Below are positions 14,997-21,495 of a DNA stretch of 21,816 nucleotides, in pieces. The position numbers were made by a program, and so were the translations under genes. The DNA lies in the NCBI GenBank assembly GCA_035308765.1, contig DATGGA010000019.1, forward strand, positions 1-21,816. Direction: 5' to 3'. Source of the DNA: RBG-16-66-20 sp035308765. Lineage in GTDB: Bacteria; Pseudomonadota; Gammaproteobacteria; Burkholderiales; SG8-39. Positions within the stretch are counted from its first letter, which is position 1. The number at the start of each line of letters is the position of its first letter. The notes under the pieces are model-generated. The model did no database searches. It was not told the DNA's origin and was given only the letters and a program-made list of their open reading frames with translations.

Positions 14997-15041
14997 ATGG
15001 CGAAGAAAAAAGCCAAGAAAAAAGGCAAAAAAAAGAAGTAG
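14997..15041 (+). CDS. Lysine-rich 14-residue microprotein
   Basis: The ORF encodes MAKKKAKKKGKKKK followed by TAG: 10 lysines in 14 residues. It is preceded by a perfect Shine-Dalgarno TAAGGAG (14984-14990) with 6 bases before the ATG, the best ribosome binding site in the neighbourhood. It sits alone in the gap between the EAL gene and the convergent acyl-CoA synthetase gene, with a structured leader before it and a 14-bp stem-loop 7 bases after its stop. The codons mix AAA and AAG with GCG, GCC and GGC, not a simple homopolymer. The polypeptide would be strongly cationic and could bind nucleic acid, ribosomes or membranes; this is inference from charge only. The reading could also be a leader-type ORF whose A-rich codons slow ribosomes. 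No similar gene is known to me. Confidence 0.5.
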   Translation: MAKKKAKKKGKKKK

Positions 15042-15048
15042 TTAGTTC

Positions 15049-15080
15049 TGCGAACCGCCCGGATCGCCGGGCGGTTCGCA
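15049..15080. terminator. Perfect 14-bp stem-loop between convergent genes
   Basis: The arm at 15049-15062 (starts TGCGAACCGC) pairs perfectly with 15067-15080 around the loop ATCG. It lies 7 bases after the micro-gene stop and 15 bases from the acyl-CoA synthetase stop. No T-run follows directly on the plus strand; on the minus strand T-runs begin only about 11 bases after it (the antisense of the lysine codons). It may end both transcripts or protect their 3' ends, but it is not a classical U-tract terminator. Confidence 0.65.
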
Positions 15081-15095
15081 GGTCTTCCGGCGCCG

Positions 15096-16631
15096 TCAGT
15101 TCACGCGCCGCGTCTTTCCCTTCCAGTACGGCTCCCGCAATACCCGCTTGAGAATTTTCCCGGTCGGGTTGCGCGGAATCGCTTCCACGAAATCCACCGA
15201 GCGCGGGCATTTGAAGTGCGCGATGCGGCCGCGCATGAACTCGATCAGCTCGCTTGCCGTCGCTTTGGCGCCCGGCTTGAGCACCACACAGGCCTTCACC
15301 GCCTCGCCCCAGCGTTCGTCCGGGACCCCGATCACCGCGCCATCGGCGACCGCCGGATGCAGCATCAGGGCATTCTCGACTTCGGCCGGGTAGATGTTCT
15401 CGCCGCCGGACACGATCATGTCCTTGATCCGGTCGTGCATGTAGACGTAGCCCTCGCGCAGGAAACCGGCGTCGCCCGAGCGGAACCAGCCCAGCCCGTC
15501 CGGTTGCCGGTCAACGAAGGCGTCGACCGTGGCCTTCGGGTTTGCCCAGTAGCCCTTCATATTCTGCGCGGTGCGGATCCAGACCTCGCCGACGGAACCC
15601 TCGGCGCAGTCGGCGCCGGTGGCCGGGTCGACCACGCGCAACTCGACGCCCTCGATCGGCTTGCCGGCCGAGCGCAGCAGGTGCTTCTTCGGCCCTTCCG
15701 GGTCGTGGTCCTCGGGCGGCAGCGCGGTGATCGCGCCGGTGGTCTCGGTCAGGCCGTAGACCTGCATGAAGCGGCACTTGAAGGTGCGCATGGCGTCGAT
15801 CAGCACCTTTTCGGTGATCGGCGAGGCGCCGTAGGAGATGCCCTTCAGCGAGGAGTAATCGCCTTTCTCGACGCCGGGCACCTGCAGCATGAACTGGATC
15901 ATCGCCGGCACCAGGAAGGAATGGGTGATGCGGTGCTCGGCGATGGCGGCGATCACCCTGGCGGGGTCGAAATCCGGGTAGAGCACGCTCGCGCCGCCCT
16001 TGGAAGCGGTCAGCAGCGCCACGCCCACGCCGGCAATGTGGTACGTCGGCAGCGCGTTCAGCATCACGTCCGGCGCGCCGTGGTAGCCGATCGCCGCCGG
16101 CACCGCGTCCATCATCCCGGCCATCAGGTTGCGGTGCGTCAACTCGACGCCCTTCGGCAGCCCGGTGGTGCCCGACGAGTAGAGCTGCAGCGCAGTGTCG
16201 TCCGGATCGGGCCTGTAGTCCGGATCTCGCGCGTCAAAGGCTCCGTACCAGGACGAAAGTTCCTCGGTCACGAAGGTTTTGACCTTCCCCGCGGCGGCGA
16301 CAAAAGCCCTGTCCGCCATCATCATCCCGGCCTTGCCGTTATCGACGATGTATTCGATTTCCGGCGGCGCGAGGCGCCAGTTGACCGGCATGCAAACCGC
16401 GCCGACCTTGTTGGCGGCGAGCACCAGCGCGACGCATTCGGCGGTGTGCTTGGTCAGGCAGGCGACGCGGTCGCCAGGCCCGACGCCCAGGCCCTTCAGG
16501 CCCTGGGCGATGCGGCTCGAAGCCTCGTGCAGCGCGCTGAAAGTCCAGGTGCGCGACGGCGTCCAGTAGACCGTGTCGCCGCCCTTGTCGCGCGCGTGCC
16601 GCCGGATTGCATCGAGTACCGTTTCCGCCAT
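15096..16631 (-). CDS. AMP-dependent acyl-CoA synthetase (class I adenylate-forming ligase)
   Basis: Activates a carboxylic acid with ATP and CoA to its acyl-CoA through an acyl-AMP. 511 residues, normal length. Motifs are the P-loop YSSGTTGLPKG (151-161), YGLTETTG (292-299), the hinge region FRSGD followed by DRIKDMIVSGGENIYPAEVE, and the adenylation lysine in NPTGKILKR (Lys492). The absence of membrane segments and the GENIYPAEVE motif fit medium- or long-chain and aromatic acyl-CoA ligases; the acid is not predictable. A strong GGGGGGAG ribosome binding site precedes the ATG at 16631. It is last in a minus-strand operon behind the alpha/beta hydrolase (9-base gap) and an MFS transporter. 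The hydrolase could release the acid that this enzyme activates. Confidence 0.94.
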   Translation of the reverse strand: MAETVLDAIRRHARDKGGDTVYWTPSRTWTFSALHEASSRIAQGLKGLGVGPGDRVACLTKHTAECVALVLAANKVGAVCMPVNWRLAPPEIEYIVDNGKAGMMMADRAFVAAAGKVKTFVTEELSSWYGAFDARDPDYRPDPDDTALQLYSSGTTGLPKGVELTHRNLMAGMMDAVPAAIGYHGAPDVMLNALPTYHIAGVGVALLTASKGGASVLYPDFDPARVIAAIAEHRITHSFLVPAMIQFMLQVPGVEKGDYSSLKGISYGASPITEKVLIDAMRTFKCRFMQVYGLTETTGAITALPPEDHDPEGPKKHLLRSAGKPIEGVELRVVDPATGADCAEGSVGEVWIRTAQNMKGYWANPKATVDAFVDRQPDGLGWFRSGDAGFLREGYVYMHDRIKDMIVSGGENIYPAEVENALMLHPAVADGAVIGVPDERWGEAVKACVVLKPGAKATASELIEFMRGRIAHFKCPRSVDFVEAIPRNPTGKILKRVLREPYWKGKTRRVN

Positions 16632-16640
16632 GCTCCCCCC

Positions 16641-17351
16641 TCAGGCCTGTCCCCTGGCGATCCGGTCCAGCAGGACGGCGAGTGCGTCCGGCGCCGTGAT
16701 GTGGGGGTTGTGGCTGGCATCGATCTCGTAGGCGCCCCAACCTTCGCGCCTGGCGCGTTCGTAGAATTTGCGGAAGCCATCATCCGGCCGGCAGCGCTGG
16801 GCGTAGATGTAATGGCGCGGCAGCGTGAGTTCGCCATTTTTGAAGTGCAGCTTCTGCTCGAAGGTCTTGAGCGGCTGCGGCAGGCGCCTCGGCATGGCCC
16901 AGGCCTGGTCTTCCCCGGGCGTGTCGGGCGGCATCGGGTTGGCCGGCATCTTCCAGCCGTCGCCGCTCTTGCGCGCGGCCTCGCTCATTGCCTCGCGCCG
17001 GTCGGGATTGAGATCGAACAGGCTTTCGCCATCGCCGGGCACGTGGGCATCGAGATAGACGAGCTGGGCGATGCGCGCGCGCGCCCGGTCGGCGACGCCG
17101 GTGGCGACCATGCCGCCGTAGCTGTGCCCGATGAGGACGACGTTCTTCAGGTCCTCAAACTGGAGCACGCCGAGGATGTCGGCGATGTGCGTCTCGAGGT
17201 CGATCTCCGGCGAGGCGAGGTGGCCGCGCTCGCCGAGCCCGGTATGGGTGGGCGTGAAAATTTCATGCCCGCGCGCGCGCAGCAGCGGGCGCATCTTCTT
17301 CCAGGCCCAGCCGGCCGACCAGGCGCCGTGCGCCACCAGGAATGTCGCCAT
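16641..17351 (-). CDS. Alpha/beta hydrolase (esterase / hydroxynitrile-lyase-like fold)
   Basis: 236-residue soluble hydrolase. The N-terminal LVAHGAWSAGWAW holds the oxyanion-hole HGxW motif, the nucleophile elbow is GHSYGG (Ser77), and the C-terminal catalytic histidine is most likely His214 in SHNPHITAP. The acid residue is probably an Asp in the CRPDDGF segment, less certain. The compact size and HGAW start resemble methyl-esterase/hydroxynitrile-lyase members, which act on small esters. It lies 17 bases after the MFS transporter gene and 9 bases before the acyl-CoA synthetase gene on the same strand, so one operon is likely: import or export, ester cleavage, CoA activation. The substrate is unknown. 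Confidence 0.92.
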   Translation of the reverse strand: MATFLVAHGAWSAGWAWKKMRPLLRARGHEIFTPTHTGLGERGHLASPEIDLETHIADILGVLQFEDLKNVVLIGHSYGGMVATGVADRARARIAQLVYLDAHVPGDGESLFDLNPDRREAMSEAARKSGDGWKMPANPMPPDTPGEDQAWAMPRRLPQPLKTFEQKLHFKNGELTLPRHYIYAQRCRPDDGFRKFYERARREGWGAYEIDASHNPHITAPDALAVLLDRIARGQA

Positions 17352-17368
17352 CGTTCCCCTCCCGAATG

Positions 17369-18631
17369 CTATTCGTCGCTACGCGGAACGATACCCAGTT
17401 TCTGGTAGATCGGCCGGATCGCAGCGCGGATTTTCCCAAGATTCATCCAGTACGTGAAGGCGGCGAGGAGCGCGAATGCGCCGCCCAGGGCAAGCGTCGC
17501 CGGCGGGCCCATGCGCTCGGCCAGCATCCCGGCGCTCAGGGCGCCCAGGGGGGCCACGCCGAGGAAGGACATCATGTAGATGGAAACCACGCGGGCGCGC
17601 ATGCGGTCTTCCACGATGGTCTGCATCACGGTGTTGGTGGAGGCGGCGCTCAGCATCGCGCCCATGCCGACCAGGTACAGCATCGGCAGCGCAAGCCAGA
17701 GCGAACTCGCGAAGGAAAATACGATCAGGGCGCCGCCCGCGGTTCCCGCAGTGAACGGAATCATGCTCAGCAGCCCGCGCACCGAGGGCTTCATGGCGAG
17801 GTAGATCATCCCCGAGACCGCGCCAAAGCCGCCGGCGCCGATCAGGTAGCCGAGCGTCTGCGAGTTGCCGTGGAACACGTCGCGGGCGAAGTAGGGCGCG
17901 AGCGACTGGTAGGGCTGCACCGCGAAACTCACCGCGGATATGAGCAGCAGCGCGCTGCGCGTGGGCAGGAAGCCGTAGGCATAGCGGAAACCGGCGGCAA
18001 GCTGCTCGCGCCAGTGCGCGTCGGTCTTTTCCACCGGCCGCGGCGCGGCGCGGATCAGCAGCAGCGCGGCGATGACGGCGACCCGCATGATGCTGTTCAG
18101 GCCGAAGCCCCAGACCTCGCCGAAGGCGGCGATTACAGCGCCGCCGATCATCGGACCGATGAAGCGCGCGCCGTTCATGAGCATCGAACTGAAGGCGACG
18201 GCGTTGGGCAGATCCTCCTTGCCGCCGACGAGTTCGACGAGCTGGGACTGCCTCGCGGGTGAATCGATGGCGTTGACGATGCCGAGCACCAGGTTCGCGG
18301 CGATCAGGTGCCAGACTTGCACCTGGCCCGAGGCGACCAGCGCCAGCATCGCCAGCGACTGCGCGAAGGCGACGTTTTGCGTGACGATCAGCACCTGGCG
18401 CTTCCGGTGCCGGTCCACCCACACGCCCGCGAACGGTCCGAGTACCAGTATCGGAATGTAGAGCATGAACGAGGCCAACCCCAGCAGGAAGGCAGAGCCC
18501 GACAGGTGGTAGATCAGCCAGCTGGTGGCGATCATCTGCAGCCAGGTGCCGGTCTGCGATACGCCCTGCCCGACGAAATACAGCCGGAAGTCGCGGTGGC
18601 GGAACGTCCTCAGGCTGTGGGGAAGGGGCAT
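17369..18631 (-). CDS. MFS transporter (MFS_3 / EntS-like)
   Basis: 420-residue inner-membrane protein with about 12 predicted helices. The opening FRHRDFRLYFVGQGVSQTGTWLQMIA and the loop GVWVDRHRKRQVLI after helix 2 (MFS motif A region) match the MFS_3 family that includes the enterobactin exporter EntS. NAIDSPARQSQLVELV (helix 4-5 region) is also typical. Direction of transport and substrate are not predictable; this group is mostly exporters. It is first of the three-gene minus-strand unit with the hydrolase and acyl-CoA synthetase. Its start codon at 18631 is 41 bases from the divergent hydroxy-acid dehydrogenase gene, so both may share a regulatory region. Confidence 0.92.
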   Translation of the reverse strand: MPLPHSLRTFRHRDFRLYFVGQGVSQTGTWLQMIATSWLIYHLSGSAFLLGLASFMLYIPILVLGPFAGVWVDRHRKRQVLIVTQNVAFAQSLAMLALVASGQVQVWHLIAANLVLGIVNAIDSPARQSQLVELVGGKEDLPNAVAFSSMLMNGARFIGPMIGGAVIAAFGEVWGFGLNSIMRVAVIAALLLIRAAPRPVEKTDAHWREQLAAGFRYAYGFLPTRSALLLISAVSFAVQPYQSLAPYFARDVFHGNSQTLGYLIGAGGFGAVSGMIYLAMKPSVRGLLSMIPFTAGTAGGALIVFSFASSLWLALPMLYLVGMGAMLSAASTNTVMQTIVEDRMRARVVSIYMMSFLGVAPLGALSAGMLAERMGPPATLALGGAFALLAAFTYWMNLGKIRAAIRPIYQKLGIVPRSDE

Positions 18632-18649
18632 CGGCGCGGTGTCGCTGGG

Positions 18650-18669
18650 TACAATCGGGTAAGAGGAGG
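18650..18669 (+). promoter_or_regulatory. -10 box (TACAAT) and strong Shine-Dalgarno of the hydroxy-acid dehydrogenase gene
   Basis: TACAAT at 18650-18655 and AGGAGG at 18664-18669 precede the ATG at 18673 (3 bases after the AGGAGG). No clear -35 box is seen; its expected place overlaps the start codon of the divergent transporter gene. Confidence 0.5.
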
Positions 18670-18672
18670 ATT

Positions 18673-19806
18673 ATGAGGGCGTTTTCCATCGAGGAACTAC
18701 GGCTGGTAGCGAAACGCCGCCTGCCGCGCGCGGTGTTCGATTTCATCGACGGCGGCGCGGAGGATGAGCGGACGCTCCGCGGCAATTGCCTGGCCTTTGG
18801 CAATGTCCGCTTGTCGCGCAGAGTCCTTGTCGATGTTTCCCGAATTGAGACAGAAACGTCCATCCTGGGGAAAAAGGCGAAACTTCCCATCGCCATCGCA
18901 CCCACCGGCGCAGTGGGCTTCGGCTGGCGCGGCGGCGACATCGCGGTGGCGAAGGCGGCGGCCGATTTCGGCATCCCGTTCTCGCTGTCCACTTCCGCTA
19001 CGGCGAGCATCGAGCGCATCGCCGAAGAGGCGCCCGGGCGGCACTGGTTCCAGGCCTACTTCTTCAAGGAGCGCGAATTCACCTTCGGCTTGATCGAGCG
19101 TGCGCGCAAGGCGGGCTACGACACCGTGATGGTGACCGCGGACCTGCCCGTGGGCGGCAAGCGCGAGCGCGATTTCCGCAACGACTTCTCGATACCGTTC
19201 CGCTTTACGCCGAGGAACGTGCTCGATTTCGCCACGCGCCCGGCCTGGGCGCTGGACATGCTGCTGCGCGGCGTGCCGCGGCTCGAGAACCTCGCCGGCA
19301 TGGCGGACCACCCTGCGTATACCCGCAACCTGGTGTCCTCGGTAGGGCGCAACCAGGATACGGCGCTCGATTGGGAAGTCATCAAGCGCGTGCGCGACGC
19401 CTGGCCCGGCAAGCTGCTCATAAAGGGAGTGGTCCATCCCGGAGACGCCGAGCGCGCAGTCGCGGCCGGCTGCGACGGCGTGATCGTCTCCAACCACGGC
19501 GGCAGGCAACTCGACGGCGAAATCGCGTCCTTCGACGCGCTCCCCGGCGTGGCGCGCGCGATCGGCGGCAAGGCGAGCGTGTTGATGGACGGCGGCATCC
19601 GGCGCGGCTCGGACATCGTCAAGGCGCTCGCGCGCGGCGCCGAGGCCGTGATGATCGGCCGCGCCACCTTCTACGGTGTTTGCGCGGGCGGCGAAGAGGG
19701 CGCGCGGCGCGCGCTGGAGATCCTCAGCGACGAGCTCGTGCGCACGATGCAGCTCTGCGGCGCGCGCAGCATCGGCGAAATCGGACCGGAACTGCTGGCC
19801 GGTTGA
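18673..19806 (+). CDS. FMN-dependent alpha-hydroxy-acid dehydrogenase/oxidase (LldD / mandelate dehydrogenase family)
   Basis: Oxidises an (S)-2-hydroxy acid to the 2-oxo acid, passing electrons to quinone or oxygen. 377 residues, full family length. The FMN-binding TIM barrel shows APTG (77-80), FSLST (103-107), Lys251 in LIKGVVHPGDAE, the catalytic His275 and substrate-binding Arg278 in SNHGGRQLDG (273-282), and the phosphate-binding DGGIRRGSD (306-314). The N-terminal FDFIDGGAEDE is closer to mandelate dehydrogenase-type members than to lactate dehydrogenase LldD; the substrate remains inference. No long membrane insertion is seen. It is divergent from the MFS-hydrolase-ligase operon and ends 3 bases from the convergent SelO gene with no terminator between. 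Confidence 0.93.
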   Translation: MRAFSIEELRLVAKRRLPRAVFDFIDGGAEDERTLRGNCLAFGNVRLSRRVLVDVSRIETETSILGKKAKLPIAIAPTGAVGFGWRGGDIAVAKAAADFGIPFSLSTSATASIERIAEEAPGRHWFQAYFFKEREFTFGLIERARKAGYDTVMVTADLPVGGKRERDFRNDFSIPFRFTPRNVLDFATRPAWALDMLLRGVPRLENLAGMADHPAYTRNLVSSVGRNQDTALDWEVIKRVRDAWPGKLLIKGVVHPGDAERAVAAGCDGVIVSNHGGRQLDGEIASFDALPGVARAIGGKASVLMDGGIRRGSDIVKALARGAEAVMIGRATFYGVCAGGEEGARRALEILSDELVRTMQLCGARSIGEIGPELLAG

Positions 19807-19809
19807 CTA

Positions 19810-21360
19810 TCAGGAGCTGCAGGACAGGGCGGAACAGCCGGCCTTGTGGCGCGCCCATTCGGGACGCCGGGCCGACAGGCCGGCATGCTCCGGCTGCTCG
19901 TCGTAGGGCCGCTCGAGGACCTTCATCAGCCGCTCCATTACCGAGGCGTCGCCGCCCGCCAGCGCGTCGATCGCCTGCTGTGCGAGGTAGTTGCGGAACA
20001 CGTACCTGGGGTTCGCGGCGTTCATGCGCTCGACGCGCCCCGATTCGTGGCGCGCCCTGACCGCATATTTTTCCAGCCAGGCCGCAAGGCGGGCGCGTTC
20101 CGGATCGTCCGCGTAAAACGCGGGGCGCAGCGAATCGACGGTCGGCGCCGCCAGGTTGCGGAAGAAAATCGTGAAATCGGTTTCCGTTTCCGCCAGCACC
20201 GCGAACAGCTCGCTGACGAGCGCGTCGTCGCCCGGCTGGTCGAGCGCTGCCAGGCCGAGTTTCCGCGCCAGCGCGCGCTGCCAGCCGTCGCGGAAGGTTT
20301 CCGCGTAGAGCGCCAGCCCCGCGTGGAGCTGCGCTTCGTCGGGGATCAGCGGCAGAAGCGCTTCGGCGAGACGCATCAGGTTCCACTCGGCGATGTGCGG
20401 CTGGTTGCCGTAGCAGTAGCGCCGGCCTTCCGCGTCGGTGGTGTTGGGCGTCCACTCCAGGTCGTAGCCCTCCAGCCAGCCGTAGGGGCCGTAGTCGATG
20501 GTCAGGCCGAGAATGGACAGGTTGTCGGTGTTCATCACGCCGTGCACGAAGCCGAGGCGCATCCAGTCCACCATCAGCAGCGCCGTGCGCCTGCAGATCT
20601 CGCGGTACCAGTCCGCGTACGTCGCCACGCCGGGGAAGTGCTCGCGCATCACGTGGTCGGCAAGCTTCTTCAGCGTTTCATCCTCGCCGCGCGAGGTCAG
20701 GATCTGGAAATTGCCGAAGCGGACGAAGGACGGCGCCACCCGGCACACGATGGCGCCCGGTTCCGGCGCCGCGTGGCCGTCGTAAAACATATCGCGCACC
20801 ACGTCTTCGCCGGTGCCGACCAAGCTTAGCGCGCGAGTCGTCGGCACGCCGAGGTGGTGCATGGCCTCGCTGCACACGAATTCGCGCAAAGAGGAACGCA
20901 GCACGGCGCGCCCGTCCGCGGTGCGCGAATACGGCGTCCGGCCCGCGCCCTTCAGCTGCAGTTCCTGGCGCGTGCCGTCCGTGGCGATGGTTTCGCCCAG
21001 CGTGATCGCGCGGCCGTCACCCAGCTGTCCCGCCCAATGGCCGAATTGGTGCCCGCCGTAGCGCGCCGCGTACGGCTGCATTCCCGGCAGCACGCGGTTG
21101 CCGCCGAGTATTTCCGCGGCAGGGCCGGTTGCGGGAGGACGTGCGATGCCGAGGAGACCGGCGCAGTGAGCCGACCAGCCGAACAGGCGTGGTGCGGCGA
21201 CGGGAGTGGGCTCTACGCAGGTATATGCGGCGTTGCCGACCTGGCGCGGAAAGTTCCGCAAGTCGGCATCCGCCGGAAGCGCACCGACGAAGCTGTTCTC
21301 AAACCCGAGCTCGGTCAGATCGACCGGTGCGGCTCCTAGTTTCGGATGAGGCCGATTCAA
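19810..21360 (-). CDS. selO: SelO / YdiU family protein adenylyltransferase (AMPylator pseudokinase)
   Basis: Transfers AMP from ATP to protein hydroxyl groups, linked to redox stress in studied members. 516 residues. Pseudokinase features are LQLKGAGRTPYSR with the nucleotide-binding Lys137, HGVMNTDN (273-280), and TIDYGPYGW (288-296) with the metal-binding Asp. The C-terminus GCSALSCSS has the cysteine at the position of the family redox cysteine or selenocysteine; here it is an ordinary Cys codon. The start is TTG at 21360, chosen because AGGAG (21366-21370) lies 5 bases before it and the protein then begins with the expected N-terminus; the next in-frame ATG is at residue 94. A tRNA-end-like fragment lies 20 bases upstream, so the gene's own promoter may have been replaced by integrated DNA. 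Confidence 0.95.
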   Translation of the reverse strand: MNRPHPKLGAAPVDLTELGFENSFVGALPADADLRNFPRQVGNAAYTCVEPTPVAAPRLFGWSAHCAGLLGIARPPATGPAAEILGGNRVLPGMQPYAARYGGHQFGHWAGQLGDGRAITLGETIATDGTRQELQLKGAGRTPYSRTADGRAVLRSSLREFVCSEAMHHLGVPTTRALSLVGTGEDVVRDMFYDGHAAPEPGAIVCRVAPSFVRFGNFQILTSRGEDETLKKLADHVMREHFPGVATYADWYREICRRTALLMVDWMRLGFVHGVMNTDNLSILGLTIDYGPYGWLEGYDLEWTPNTTDAEGRRYCYGNQPHIAEWNLMRLAEALLPLIPDEAQLHAGLALYAETFRDGWQRALARKLGLAALDQPGDDALVSELFAVLAETETDFTIFFRNLAAPTVDSLRPAFYADDPERARLAAWLEKYAVRARHESGRVERMNAANPRYVFRNYLAQQAIDALAGGDASVMERLMKVLERPYDEQPEHAGLSARRPEWARHKAGCSALSCSS

Positions 21361-21379
21361 TCGATCTCCTGAAACAGTC

Positions 21380-21401
21380 TGGTGGGGCGGCGGGAATCGA
21401 A
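21380..21401 (-). mobile_element. tRNA/tmRNA 3'-end-like fragment, candidate attachment site
   Basis: Read on the minus strand, these 22 bases start with a T-loop-like TTCGATT and end with CCCCACCA, as the 3' end of a tRNA or tmRNA does, including an encoded CCA. The bases before the T-loop do not pair with the 3' side, and there is no anticodon or D-arm, so this is a fragment and not a gene. The acceptor side is one base short of standard. Integrative elements that use a tRNA or tmRNA 3' end leave such a copy at their far edge. It also lies inside a larger imperfect palindrome (21377-21426). Confidence 0.45.
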
Positions 21402-21454
21402 TACTCCCCCGAGCGCCGCGCCAGACCTAGGGGTAATGTAGTCGCGGGCGAGTG

Positions 21455-21475
21455 GTTGCCCCCATAGTTGCCCCC
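21455..21475 (+). repeat. Tandem 9-bp direct repeat next to the att-like fragment
   Basis: GTTGCCCCC occurs at 21455-21463 and again at 21467-21475, separated by ATA. The pair is enclosed by TCGCGGG (21442-21448) and CCCGCGA (21473-21479). Short direct repeats near an attachment site may be integrase arm-type binding sites; this is inference from position. Confidence 0.35.
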
Positions 21476-21495
21476 GCGATTATTTCGTACTTCAG

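Noticed and set aside
15216..17408. Very long open frame (730 codons) on the plus strand opposite the acyl-CoA synthetase and hydrolase genes
   Set aside because: Composition is Arg/His/Gly/Ala-rich shadow coding of GC-rich genes, with no recognisable domain; the minus-strand genes carry clear catalytic motifs.
21380..21455. Complete tRNA gene on the minus strand
   Set aside because: No T-stem pairing, anticodon or D-arm precedes the 3'-end-like bases; only a fragment is present.
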